From the NCBI GenBank assembly GCA_031277915.1, contig JAITLL010000047.1:100647-164646 (forward strand): a DNA stretch of 64,000 nt. The letters are read 5' to 3'. The DNA comes from Acinetobacter sp. Its GTDB lineage: Bacteria; Pseudomonadota; Gammaproteobacteria; Pseudomonadales; Moraxellaceae. The translations under genes were made by a program, and so were the position numbers. Shown here piece after piece: positions 15,604-24,405 of this stretch. Below the pieces are notes generated by a model. That model saw only the letters and a list, made by a program, of their open reading frames with translations. It was not told the origin of the DNA and did no database searches. Within the stretch, counting starts at the first letter, position 1. Each line of letters opens with the position of its first letter.

Positions 15604-16062
15604 TTATAAAGGTACTTCTGTAGTGAGTTTGATGTTCTGCATTGGAATTTCAGTTTTAATACTTTGTACTCCATTTATTCGAGTCAAATGTTCAATCTGA
15701 AATTTACGGTATTCATCTAAATCAGCTGACATAACGCGTAGCAGAAAGTCGCAGTCACCAGCCATAAGATGACACTCTACCACTTGAGGCAGATCTTTAA
15801 TCACATCAATAAATTTATCCACTGTTTCAGCATCTTGAGCAACTAACCAGATGCGGGTAAAAAGTGTTAAGCCTTTTCCGACTTTTTCTGCATCTAAAAG
15901 CGCTACATATTTTTGAATGATACCTGCTTCTTCTAAAAGCTTGACTCGACGTAGGCATGGAGAGGGAGATAAACCCACTATTTGTGCTAGTTCATTATTC
16001 TGTAGTCGCCCATTCTTTTGTAAAACAGATAAAATCTGTCGATCTATTCGATCAAGTTGCAT
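15604..16062 (-). CDS. Lrp/AsnC-family transcriptional regulator
   Basis: This 152-residue regulator has an N-terminal helix-turn-helix (about residues 4-60; LDRIDRQILSVLQKNGR, LSPSPCLRRVKLLE) and a C-terminal RAM ligand-binding domain (about 70-145). It is divergent from azlCD across 137 bases. An Lrp-type protein next to AzlCD normally controls branched-chain amino-acid export and senses the exported amino acid, so local control of azlCD is likely. Confidence 0.9.
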   Translation of the reverse strand: MQLDRIDRQILSVLQKNGRLQNNELAQIVGLSPSPCLRRVKLLEEAGIIQKYVALLDAEKVGKGLTLFTRIWLVAQDAETVDKFIDVIKDLPQVVECHLMAGDCDFLLRVMSADLDEYRKFQIEHLTRINGVQSIKTEIPMQNIKLTTEVPL

Positions 16063-16199
16063 TGGTTTTAAATTCCATAGATTTTTATATTATTAATATT
16101 TTATATCAAAATTATAATCTCAAGTGATTTATTAAAAATTTAATACCAAGAGGTTTAGCATAAAATTGTACATGATGAATTTGATGCTGGATAACCACC

Positions 16200-16925
16200 A
16201 TGAATGGCTATTTACGAACCTTAAAATTTCCAGAACACTTAGAGGTGGATCAAGAGCTTTTACGCGGTATGAAAGCTTCATTACCTGTGGTGTTAGGATT
16301 TATTCCAATTGCTTTGGTGTTTGGAGCCCAAGCAACAGGCAAAGGGCTGGCAGTCGCAGCAATTCCGTTAATGACTGGATTGAATTTTGCTGGAGGTTCT
16401 GAATTTACTGCAGTGAATTTATGGACGACACCGCCTCATATCGCATTAATCGTGCTTATGTCTATTTTGGTCAATTCTCGTCATGTGTTGATGGGAGCTG
16501 CTTTAGCAAGCTATACCACTCATTTGTCGCGACGGAAAATGTTACCTGCATTATTTTTTATGTGTGATGAAAGTTGGGCAATGTCTTTGGCTGATGCTCG
16601 AAAAAATCAAGGTTTTAGTCTGACTTATTATCTCGGGGTATCTGCATTTCCATATTTAACATGGGTGAGTTTTTCAACAGTTGGAGCAGTTCTTGGCCCG
16701 AAAATTGGCAATCTGGAACAGTTTGGTTTCGATATGGCATTTACTGCAATTTTTTTGGTATTGCTCAGAGGCATGTGGAAAAATTTCAATGCAAGTAAAC
16801 CTTGGTTGGTCAGTTTGGTTGTGGCATGCATAACTTATTTGTGGATACCGGGTGCTTGGTATGTACTTGCTGGGGCACTTTCAGGTTTGGCATCTGCATG
16901 GCTTTGGGGAGAAAAACATGCTTGA
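16200..16925 (+). CDS. azlC: AzlC-family branched-chain amino-acid exporter, large subunit
   Basis: This 241-residue membrane protein has about seven hydrophobic segments. The AzlC signatures are visible: GFIPIALVFGAQATGKGL near the N terminus, TGLNFAGGSEFTAVNLW, and NSRHVLMGAAL. With AzlD it forms a heteromeric exporter for branched-chain amino acids or analogues. Its stop codon overlaps the azlD start by 8 bases. The adjacent Lrp-type regulator is divergently transcribed. Confidence 0.9.
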   Translation: MNGYLRTLKFPEHLEVDQELLRGMKASLPVVLGFIPIALVFGAQATGKGLAVAAIPLMTGLNFAGGSEFTAVNLWTTPPHIALIVLMSILVNSRHVLMGAALASYTTHLSRRKMLPALFFMCDESWAMSLADARKNQGFSLTYYLGVSAFPYLTWVSFSTVGAVLGPKIGNLEQFGFDMAFTAIFLVLLRGMWKNFNASKPWLVSLVVACITYLWIPGAWYVLAGALSGLASAWLWGEKHA

Positions 16926-17217
16926 TTCAATGAGTTTTATGACAATTGTATTGATGGCAATCACGACTTATCTCACTAGAATTTCAGGTTTTCTTCTGTT
17001 GAGAAATAAGACACTTTCTCCAAGAATGCAGTATGTGATGGAAAGTATGCCAGGCTGTGTCCTAATTTCAGTGATTGCACCTGTATTTGTGTCTAAAGAC
17101 CCTGCAACATTGGTTGCATTGGCTATAACGACTATTGCCGCGACGCGATTGGGTTTATTGTCCACCGTTTGTATTGGTGTTGCGAGTGCGGGATTATTAC
17201 GACATTTATTTTCCTAG
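16918..17217 (+). CDS. azlD: AzlD-family branched-chain amino-acid exporter, small subunit
   Basis: This is a small membrane protein of 99 residues with three to four hydrophobic helices and the family motif TYLTRISGFLLL near residues 17-28. The ATG at 16918 overlaps the azlC stop by 8 bases, indicating coupled translation. It completes the two-component AzlCD exporter. It converges with a LysR gene a few bases downstream. The segment AGCATTTTCA (17217-17226) with TGAAAATGCT (17239-17248) could form a shared hairpin, but it lacks a T tract. Confidence 0.9.
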   Translation: MLDSMSFMTIVLMAITTYLTRISGFLLLRNKTLSPRMQYVMESMPGCVLISVIAPVFVSKDPATLVALAITTIAATRLGLLSTVCIGVASAGLLRHLFS

Positions 17218-17222
17218 CATTT

Positions 17223-18128
17223 TCACGGTTTAATGTGCTGAAAATGCTGACGGATAATACTAAGCCAAGCTTGTACTGCTGGTGAGACAGGAAGATTCTT
17301 TTTCCAAGCCATCACTAAGTGCCATTGAATATTTGGTTTTTCGAGTGGCACTGCTGCAAATAAAGTCGGGTCAAGCATGTCTGTATAATATTGTGGCAAG
17401 AGAGCGATTCCCATACGTTGTAGCACCATATCTGCCAAGAGGTGCCATTGGCTGGTGCGACAAGCAATGGTTGGGTAGAAACCATGCTGCTTACATGCAT
17501 CAAGAATAATACTATTTAAAGAGAAATTTTCAGGAAACATTAAAAACGATTGGTGTTGTAGTTCTTCTAGATTTATTTTTTTACGAGTTGCCCAAGTTGC
17601 ATCCCGACGTAAAAGGACCATTAAAGGATAGTTACATAATTCAATGCTATTAAAGATTTGTTCATCAAAGGGCTGCAATAAAACACCGACGTCTAACTCA
17701 TTATTAAGTAAGGCCTGTTCAATACCACGCGAACCTACTTCCATAAAAGCCAATTCAATCTCTGACCATTGCTGGTGATAATCAAACAGAGCAGTCGTTA
17801 AGAGCTGTGAACCTAAAGGCGGAACGCCAAGTTTTAAAGTCCCTGTTTTTAATTGTTGATAGTTTTCTATCTCAAGAAAGATGTTTTGTTCTGCCTGAAG
17901 AAGCTCGATGGCATGTTGATAAATGCGCTCTCCAATTTCAGTTAACTTGATTTGCCTTTTCCGTCCGTGATCTGGCTTAACCAAAAGCTGTACCTGAAGC
18001 TGTTCTTCAAGCTGCTGTAATATTTTACTAATGGTAGGTTGAGTCAGATACAACTCTTCAGCGGTACGGGTAAAACTTTTAGTTTTTACCAGTGTAACGA
18101 AGCACTGTAATGATTTTAGAGAAAGCAT
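17223..18128 (-). CDS. LysR-family transcriptional regulator
   Basis: This 301-residue LysR protein has its helix-turn-helix in residues ~15-45 (FTRTAEELYLTQPTISKILQ) and a C-terminal sensor domain. It is divergent from the LrgA/LrgB-like pair. LysR proteins beside CidAB/LrgAB pairs commonly sense acetate or overflow metabolism (CidR-type), so control of the neighbouring pair is likely but inferred. Confidence 0.88.
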   Translation of the reverse strand: MLSLKSLQCFVTLVKTKSFTRTAEELYLTQPTISKILQQLEEQLQVQLLVKPDHGRKRQIKLTEIGERIYQHAIELLQAEQNIFLEIENYQQLKTGTLKLGVPPLGSQLLTTALFDYHQQWSEIELAFMEVGSRGIEQALLNNELDVGVLLQPFDEQIFNSIELCNYPLMVLLRRDATWATRKKINLEELQHQSFLMFPENFSLNSIILDACKQHGFYPTIACRTSQWHLLADMVLQRMGIALLPQYYTDMLDPTLFAAVPLEKPNIQWHLVMAWKKNLPVSPAVQAWLSIIRQHFQHIKP

Positions 18129-18238
18129 AATAAAGAATAGATTATTCCATTTTAGAATAATATTAACATGAATAATTCATATTTAGCAGATTTCATCGAG
18201 GTAGCATAATAGTGTAGTTAACCATCTAATTTCGTAAA

Positions 18239-18659
18239 ATGAGTACTGAATCAGCTTCTGGAACACCCACACAACCTTCATTTTTAGTTTTAGTTAAACA
18301 AATTTTGATTTTGGTGGGTCGGATATCTCTTACATCAAAAACTCGGTGTACCTGTCTCGGCAGGCATTTTAGGTATGTTTTTATTGCTTCTATGCCTGTT
18401 CTTTAAAATTATCAAAATGGATCAGGTAGCAATGGGAGCAACTGTTGTTTTAGGAGAGTTGTTGCTGTTTTTTGTGCCCGTTGTGGTCGCCGTAGTGCAG
18501 TATAAAACCTTGTTTATGACCGAAGGGTGGCAAATTGTCTTGAGTATTGCAGTTGGGACCATTTCGGTCATGCTCAGTACATGTCTGACTATTCACTATT
18601 ACAATCGTTTGAAAGCTTATTTACAGGCTCGCAAACGTCTTCAACATAAGCATATCTAA
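18239..18659 (+). pseudogene. CidA/LrgA-family holin-like protein, frameshifted
   Basis: An ATG at 18239 opens a frame reading MSTESASG...KQILILVG, then the frame is lost near 18317-18322. The rest of the family sequence (QKLGVPVSAGILGMFLLLL onward, three hydrophobic segments) continues in another frame to the stop at 18659. The total length of 421 bases is one more than a multiple of three, so a net +1 or -2 change fits. Restoring the frame gives about 139 residues, normal for LrgA. An internal ATG at 18375 could yield a 94-residue remnant lacking the first helices. A sequencing error cannot be excluded. Confidence 0.8.
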
Positions 18660-18670
18660 GAGAAAATGAC

Positions 18671-19360
18671 ATGAATATTTGGTCAATTCTTTGCCTGATC
18701 TGGACTTTGATAGCCTATGTTGTGGCAAAGCGAATCTATCAGAAAAATCCAAAACTTTGGTTGTCACCCGCGATTAGCGTGCCTGTACTTACCATCATTT
18801 TGATGACAATTTTTGGAATTTCATATCAAACTTATGCAGAAGATACGCAGTGGATTGTTAATTTATTAGGGCCTGCAACGGTTGCGTTTGCTGTACCGAT
18901 TTATCGCTATCGGGAGACGATTCGTAAAAACCTTGGGGTTCTTTCGATTGCGATTATTGTGGGGATGAGTGTAGGCGTGATGTCTGCCTATGAAATGGCG
19001 CAGTGGTTCCACTTTAGCCCTGAAGTGACCAACAGTTTGATGGCACGTTCTATTTCAACACCATTTGCCATGATTTTAGCGGAAGATATTCACGGTTCGG
19101 CAGCGTTGGTTTCACTATTTACCGTTATTACTGGTTTGGTAGGTATGATTTGCGGCGATGCGATTTTAGCGATTACTAAAATCCGTTCTAATGTGGCAAA
19201 TGGGGCAGCCTTCGGAAATGCAGCCCATGGTTTTGGTACAGTTAGAGCGCAACAGCGCAATAGTGAAGAAGGTGTAATTGCCAGTTTGACCATGGTTATT
19301 GCTGGTATTTTAATGGTACTGATTGGGCCATTTGCCATTCATCTATGGTTGCTGTTGTAG
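18671..19360 (+). CDS. LrgB/CidB-family protein
   Basis: This 229-residue membrane protein has multiple hydrophobic helices. LrgB hallmarks are LLGPATVAFAVPIY (~65-78), SISTPFAMILAEDIHG (~127-142) and AAFGNAAHGFGTVRA (~178-192). The partner LrgA/CidA-like gene directly upstream (11-base gap) is frameshifted. The family is linked to murein hydrolase control and, in plants and bacteria, to organic-acid or glycolate/pyruvate movement. It converges with the MocR-type gene a few bases downstream. Confidence 0.9.
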   Translation: MNIWSILCLIWTLIAYVVAKRIYQKNPKLWLSPAISVPVLTIILMTIFGISYQTYAEDTQWIVNLLGPATVAFAVPIYRYRETIRKNLGVLSIAIIVGMSVGVMSAYEMAQWFHFSPEVTNSLMARSISTPFAMILAEDIHGSAALVSLFTVITGLVGMICGDAILAITKIRSNVANGAAFGNAAHGFGTVRAQQRNSEEGVIASLTMVIAGILMVLIGPFAIHLWLLL

Positions 19361-19367
19361 GTTTTAT

Positions 19368-20858
19368 CTAACTTGATTTGTCATGTTGTTGAATAATTCT
19401 TGATAGTTTTTTGATGGCTTGTCTCATCAGTTCGGGTTCAAAATCGCCTAAGCCAACAATTAAGCCCGGACGTTGTTGCTCTTTTGAAAATGTCGGTGAA
19501 ATTGCTTTAATGGCAATGCCTGCATCGACTGCCGAGTTTGCAACTTCAATGTCATTAATATGATGAGCGAGCCATAACACCATATGCATGCCTTGATCGC
19601 CCGGTTGTAACCAAGCCAGCTCTTGAGGTATGTATTTTTCAATCAAACCAATAATGTATTCTCGGACTTCTGCATAGACATTTCGAGTGCGTCGAATATG
19701 CCGCTCTAAATAACCTTCTTGAATAAAAGCAGCCAAAACGTGTTGATCAGCAGCAGGCGGGTGCCGATCAATTAATACTCTGAGTCCACAAAAAGGAGCT
19801 ATCAGTTCTTTGGGCAACACGGCATAGCCAAGTCTAAGAGACGGAAATAGGACTTTACTGAAAGTCCCAAGATAAATTACTTGGTCGGGCGCCATACCTT
19901 GTAAAGATGGAAAGGGTTGACCGTTATAACGGAGTTCACTGTCATAGTCATCTTCAATGATCCATGCATTTTGCTGTTTTGCCCAAGCCAATAAAGCAGT
20001 ACGTCTTGCTAGGCTCATCGGCATGCCAAGTGGGTATTGATGAGATGGTGTCACAAAAGCAGCACGCGCATGTTTAGAAAGCTTTATTCCAGTTTCAACC
20101 TGAATTCCTTCTTCATCGACAGGAACACGCACCATCCGAATGTTTTGTACAGCATGCTCAAAAATGGCTGTGGTACCCCGATAAGCCGGATCTTCAATCC
20201 ACACCTCATCTTTTGCTTCAAATAAAATCTGGCTGCAAATATAAAGTGATTGCTGGATGCCGGGAGTAATCACAATTTGGTCAGGTTCGCAGTGGACAGA
20301 ACGAGATCGACGTACATAGTCTGCGATAGCAATTCTTAGTGACAGCACGCCTTGAGGTTCACCATAACCCGAAGGAACTCCGGCTCCTCGCGATCTAAAT
20401 TTATTACCGAATTTACGCCAGATATCACTTGGTTGAGTGCGACCAATCGGAACAGATACCGCAAAAGGAGTGTGGGGAAGCGGTTTAAACTCTTTAAGCA
20501 CTTGAGCATAAGAAAGTGCTGACTTAGTCAAAGGGATTGCGCTAGGTGTGGTTTCTTTTTGAGAGTGTTGCGGCGTAGTTTTTTTAGCTAAAGCATGAGA
20601 TACATAGGTGCCAGTTCGTGCTTGGGAGTCAAAAACACCTTCAGCTAAAAGCTGATCGTAAGCTTCAATAATCGTTCCGCGAGCGACCCCAAGTGTCTGA
20701 GCCAATTCACGAGAAGAAGGCAACGGATCGCCGGGCTGTAAATCACCACTTTGTACGGCTTCGCGTAAAGCTTGAGTGAGTTGAGCACTAATCTTGCCTT
20801 GGCTTTTATCAATTTTTGCAATAGACGGAAGTTCAACAACTTTTGCTATTCTTGCCAT
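19368..20858 (-). CDS. MocR/PdxR-family regulator (GntR DNA-binding plus aminotransferase-like domain)
   Basis: This 496-residue two-domain protein has a GntR-type winged helix (~15-85; LTQALREAVQSGDLQPGDPL, SSRELAQTLGVARGTI) fused to a class I aminotransferase fold (~125-490). The PLP lysine lies in YLGTFSKVLFPSLRLGY and the DDYDSELRYNG motif precedes it. MocR proteins act as PLP-dependent transcription factors rather than enzymes. It is divergent from the PaiB-like and GNAT genes, about 115 bases away, which are likely targets. Confidence 0.9.
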   Translation of the reverse strand: MARIAKVVELPSIAKIDKSQGKISAQLTQALREAVQSGDLQPGDPLPSSRELAQTLGVARGTIIEAYDQLLAEGVFDSQARTGTYVSHALAKKTTPQHSQKETTPSAIPLTKSALSYAQVLKEFKPLPHTPFAVSVPIGRTQPSDIWRKFGNKFRSRGAGVPSGYGEPQGVLSLRIAIADYVRRSRSVHCEPDQIVITPGIQQSLYICSQILFEAKDEVWIEDPAYRGTTAIFEHAVQNIRMVRVPVDEEGIQVETGIKLSKHARAAFVTPSHQYPLGMPMSLARRTALLAWAKQQNAWIIEDDYDSELRYNGQPFPSLQGMAPDQVIYLGTFSKVLFPSLRLGYAVLPKELIAPFCGLRVLIDRHPPAADQHVLAAFIQEGYLERHIRRTRNVYAEVREYIIGLIEKYIPQELAWLQPGDQGMHMVLWLAHHINDIEVANSAVDAGIAIKAISPTFSKEQQRPGLIVGLGDFEPELMRQAIKKLSRIIQQHDKSS

Positions 20859-20973
20859 AATTCTGGTCTACTTAAAAAAATACAAAGTGGTTCTTTTTAA
20901 TAAACCACATAAGCCAGAAAATTTACAACACAAAATATAAATAACCCTGATATTTACAGTGAGGTTTTTAGCT

Positions 20974-21609
20974 ATGTATATCCCCGATGATTTTGCAGAA
21001 AACCGTTTGGATGTATTGCATTCTCTTATTATAGAACATCCATTTGGGGTACTTTTTACTCATGGAAATAATGGCTTAGATGCAAACCATCTTCCATTCG
21101 AGTTGCAGGAAAATGAAGGGGAATTGGGTGTACTCCATGCCCATGTGTCTCGCATTAATTCTGTTTGGCAGGACATTAAAGATGGAGATGAGGTCTTGGT
21201 CGTATTTCAAGCTGGTGATGCTTATATTTCACCAAATTGGTATCCATCCAAACATGAACAGCACAGACAAGTGCCTACTTGGAACTATAGGGTTGTGCAT
21301 GCATATGGCAAAGTGACGATTCGAGATGATGAACGTTATGTTCGTGGTGTAGTGGCTCGTTTAACTCGTACCCATGAAGCATCTCAACCGGAACCATGGA
21401 AAATGTCAGATGCACCGAAAGACTATCTTGAACCCATGTTAAAAGCCATTGTAGGTATCGAAATTGAAATTACCAAGCTTCAAGGAAAATCAAAACTTGG
21501 ACAAAACAAAGAACGCCGAGACATTCTAGGGGCGGCAGATGGCCTATCCAAATCTGGTCATCAAACTATAGCCGATGCCATGTACAGTGTCGCTGAGTTA
21601 AATAAATAA
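20974..21609 (+). CDS. PaiB-like FMN-binding protein
   Basis: This protein of about 211 residues has the split-barrel FMN-binding fold of the PaiB family. It starts MYIPDDF and contains ANHLPFEL and the HEQHRQVPTWNYRVVHAYG segment typical of the family. PaiB is described as a negative regulator in Bacillus, but a flavin-dependent enzyme role is also possible. The ATG at 20974 is preceded by GAGG at suitable spacing. It is followed closely by a GNAT acetyltransferase, reminiscent of the paiA/paiB association, and is divergent from a MocR gene. Confidence 0.88.
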   Translation: MYIPDDFAENRLDVLHSLIIEHPFGVLFTHGNNGLDANHLPFELQENEGELGVLHAHVSRINSVWQDIKDGDEVLVVFQAGDAYISPNWYPSKHEQHRQVPTWNYRVVHAYGKVTIRDDERYVRGVVARLTRTHEASQPEPWKMSDAPKDYLEPMLKAIVGIEIEITKLQGKSKLGQNKERRDILGAADGLSKSGHQTIADAMYSVAELNK

Positions 21610-21651
21610 TTTTGAAAATATAGAAATTTAGTATTGATTGAGGAGACAAAG

Positions 21652-22245
21652 ATGTCTTGGACTACGTCTGTTGAGCTAGTTGGCGAATACGTTATTTTAA
21701 AGCCGCTAGATGTAACACATGCTGAATCGCTCGCAGAAGCAGTTTGCGATGGAGAACTCTATAATCTTTGGTACACGCGTGTTCCAAGACCTGAGCAGAT
21801 GACCGCTGAAATTGAAAGACGTCTTGGTTTGCAACATTCAGGTTCTATGTTGCCATTTTATATTGAAGACCGAAAAACAGGGAAGGCTTTAGGAATGACG
21901 ACTCTAATGCATATTGAAGCAGCTCATCGCCGTGTAGAAATTGGTTCGACGTGGTACCGAAAGTCTGCACAGCGTTCGCCAGTCAATACTGAGTGTAAAA
22001 AGCTATTGTTGGCTCATGCATTTGAGTCTTTAGACTGTATTGCGGTTGAGTTACGCACATCTTCTTTAAACGTTCAAAGCCAAGCCGCAATTGTCCGTTT
22101 AGGTGCAAAGCTCGATGGGGTACTCAGAAGCCATCAAATTGTGAAAGATGATATTTTACGCGACACACACGTTTACAGCATTTTAAAACATGAGTGGCCT
22201 GCAGTTCGCCAAAACTTGGAGTGGATGTTGAGTAAGCCACGTTAG
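21652..22245 (+). CDS. GNAT-family N-acetyltransferase (RimJ/RimL-like)
   Basis: This 197-residue acetyltransferase of the Acetyltransf_3 group uses acetyl-CoA to modify an amine on a small molecule or protein. The family layout is recognisable: VILKPLDVTHAESL near the N terminus, IGSTWYRKSAQRSPVNTECK in the acetyl-CoA region, and SLNVQSQAAIVRLGAKLDG in the last third. The ATG at 21652 follows AGGAG at good spacing. It is probably co-transcribed with the PaiB-like gene (42-base gap). The substrate is unknown. Confidence 0.88.
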   Translation: MSWTTSVELVGEYVILKPLDVTHAESLAEAVCDGELYNLWYTRVPRPEQMTAEIERRLGLQHSGSMLPFYIEDRKTGKALGMTTLMHIEAAHRRVEIGSTWYRKSAQRSPVNTECKKLLLAHAFESLDCIAVELRTSSLNVQSQAAIVRLGAKLDGVLRSHQIVKDDILRDTHVYSILKHEWPAVRQNLEWMLSKPR

Positions 22246-22262
22246 AAAGAAGCTGAAAATCT

Positions 22263-22295
22263 TTAAGGTATCTTCTCTTTAAGACGATACCTTAA
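22263..22295. terminator. Hairpin between convergent GNAT and MFS genes
   Basis: A perfect 10-base stem, TTAAGGTATC (22263-22272) with GATACCTTAA (22286-22295), has a 13-base loop. There is no strong T tract on either strand, so it is a candidate bidirectional terminator only. Its right arm includes the MFS stop codon. Confidence 0.45.
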
Positions 22296-23509
22296 TCTGT
22301 ATAAGTAGAAACATAGCGTTGTTGGCCGGCTTTAAAACCAAAATAAAGCAGCAAAATAGCGATACAAACTAGAAAGATTTCGACCTGTATAAAATGATTG
22401 GGAGATCGGTATATTAAGCCGATAAATAAAGACCCAAATGCACCTATTCCAAAACCAATACTCTGAACCATACTTGATAGCTTCGCCGCGACAAAGGTGC
22501 TTTCCGAACGTAAAACGATCATTGTCATCGCAATAGAAGTTAAAGCACCTTGACCTAAACCAAGAATGACTGCCCAAATGATGATAGAGCTGATTGGTGC
22601 AGCTAAACATCCTAAAAAACCGACTAAAGTGAGTAAAACAACGACTATATTGAACCATGATTGATGTGGTAAGCGGGTTGCAATCATAGGTGCAAGAAAG
22701 CATGCAATCGTCTGTAAAAAAATAGAAATTGAAACAATAAGGCTGGCATCAATGGCTGCAATTCCTCGATCTCTTAAGAAGGGAGCTAACCATCCAAAAA
22801 CACTAAAAGAATACATGGATTGTAGTACCATAAAAATAGTGACTTGCCACGCTAACTTACAATGTAAAAGGCCTCGAATTTTAGGCGTGAGAATTTTACT
22901 ACGTACTGTATTTTTGGGAAATTGCTTATACCAAATAATGCAAGTCAAAATTGCAGGAATAGACCAGCAGGATAATGCTTTACTCCAGCTTCCTTGAAAG
23001 AAGTGTTGTAATGGGATGGTCATTCCGGCAGAAACAGCAGTTCCCCCTAATAATGCCATGGCATACAAACCCGACATTAGCCCTGTAAATTTGGAAAAAT
23101 CGCGTTTGATCAAACTGGGCAGTAACACATTAATGATTGCTATTGATGCTCCAGCAATGATCGTTCCAATCACTAAACCAGTTAAACCGTTTAACCCTCG
23201 GATATAAATTCCACTTGCCAGTAAAAGCAACGCAATGTAGATCGTACGTTCAATGGTTAAGTCTTGAGCAAGCTTTGGTGCAAAAGGTGCAAACAGGCCA
23301 AGACAGAGCACAGGTAGCGTGGTGATTATGCTCACGAGAGTTGATGATAGATGGAGTGCTTCACGAATCTCTGGCATTAAAGCACCAAAACTTGGAAAAA
23401 TTGTACGCAAATTAAAAGAGACCAGAATGAGGCTGATTGCCCAAAAAATTAACCTTTTTGAGTCATGCGGTTTAGTGCCGTCATGCATTTGGATATTCTC
23501 GGCATTCAC
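22292..23509 (-). CDS. MFS transporter, CynX/NimT-like
   Basis: This inner-membrane transporter of about 405 residues has roughly 12 hydrophobic helices. The early motif SFNLRTIFPSFGALMPEI resembles CynX/NimT (cyanate/nitroimidazole) family members. A GTG at 23509 is preceded by AGGA at good spacing and was chosen; an ATG at 23488 is an alternative. It is divergent from a SAM-dependent methyltransferase gene. The substrate is unknown. Confidence 0.85.
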   Translation of the reverse strand: MNAENIQMHDGTKPHDSKRLIFWAISLILVSFNLRTIFPSFGALMPEIREALHLSSTLVSIITTLPVLCLGLFAPFAPKLAQDLTIERTIYIALLLLASGIYIRGLNGLTGLVIGTIIAGASIAIINVLLPSLIKRDFSKFTGLMSGLYAMALLGGTAVSAGMTIPLQHFFQGSWSKALSCWSIPAILTCIIWYKQFPKNTVRSKILTPKIRGLLHCKLAWQVTIFMVLQSMYSFSVFGWLAPFLRDRGIAAIDASLIVSISIFLQTIACFLAPMIATRLPHQSWFNIVVVLLTLVGFLGCLAAPISSIIIWAVILGLGQGALTSIAMTMIVLRSESTFVAAKLSSMVQSIGFGIGAFGSLFIGLIYRSPNHFIQVEIFLVCIAILLLYFGFKAGQQRYVSTYTD

Positions 23510-23622
23510 GTAAGAGATCCTGATGAAGTGAAGTTTGGATGAGTAAAAAGATTTAATGTATATAAAAATTATATACATTATTTGTTTGTTATTAGATTAT
23601 CATATGGATAAAAGGTTTTACA

Positions 23623-24405
23623 ATGGATGAAAAAATGGATGTTCTAAACTTTAAAGATCATTTTTCTAACAACTCTGATCGTTATGCTGCATATCGCCCG
23701 TCATATCCTATTGATCTGGTCGATGAGTTAGCGCATTTCTGTCCTGCTCAGCAACGAGTTTTGGATTGCGGATGTGGTACAGGGCAACTTTCCGTTTTAT
23801 TGGCAGAGAGATTTGATGAAGTCATTGCAACGGATGCAAGTGCAACACAAATAGAAAAAGCAAAAATGCGTGAAGGGGTTATTTACCGAACGGCTTTGGC
23901 TGAAGAGAGTGGATTGGCGGATGGAACGGTAGACTTAATCACCGTTGCTCAAGCAGCGCATTGGTTAGATTTGGACAAGTTCTATCAAGAAGTCAATCGA
24001 GTTGCTCGGCCTAATGCCATTATTGCTTTAATTACTTATGGTGTTTTACATGTAGAAGGGGCTGTAGATACCCTTATTCAGCAATTTTATTATAAGACAA
24101 TTGGACAGTACTGGCCCGAAGAGCGAAAGCATGTTGAAGATGGTTATCGTAATTTACCGTTTCCATTTCTTGCGGTAAAAATTCCATCTGTAAATATGGA
24201 AGCATTTTGGAGTCTGGATGAGCTTATGGGTTATTTTAATACTTGGTCAGCAGTCAAAGAAGCACAGAAAATTTTAGGTCATAACCCCGTAGAACAATTT
24301 CGGGAAGAATTATTACCTGAATGGGGAAATCCGGAAACAAAGAAAAAAATTACATGGCCTTTATCTATTCGAGCAGGAAGAGTTCACCCAAAGGAACAAT
24401 CTTAA
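23623..24405 (+). CDS. Class I SAM-dependent methyltransferase
   Basis: This 260-residue protein has a Rossmann-like methyltransferase domain. The SAM-binding motif VLDCGCGTGQLS is near residues 45-56, followed by VIATDAS (motif II). The N-terminal FKDHFSNNSDRYAAYRPSYP segment matches the Methyltransf_11-type group related to trans-aconitate or ubiquinone methyltransferases. No substrate can be assigned. It overlaps the convergent LysR gene by four bases at the 3' end. Confidence 0.88.
   Translation: MDEKMDVLNFKDHFSNNSDRYAAYRPSYPIDLVDELAHFCPAQQRVLDCGCGTGQLSVLLAERFDEVIATDASATQIEKAKMREGVIYRTALAEESGLADGTVDLITVAQAAHWLDLDKFYQEVNRVARPNAIIALITYGVLHVEGAVDTLIQQFYYKTIGQYWPEERKHVEDGYRNLPFPFLAVKIPSVNMEAFWSLDELMGYFNTWSAVKEAQKILGHNPVEQFREELLPEWGNPETKKKITWPLSIRAGRVHPKEQS

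Noticed and set aside
17217-17248. Hairpin between azlD and the convergent LysR gene as a terminator
   Set aside because: The stem is perfect but neither strand has a T tract, so terminator function is doubtful.
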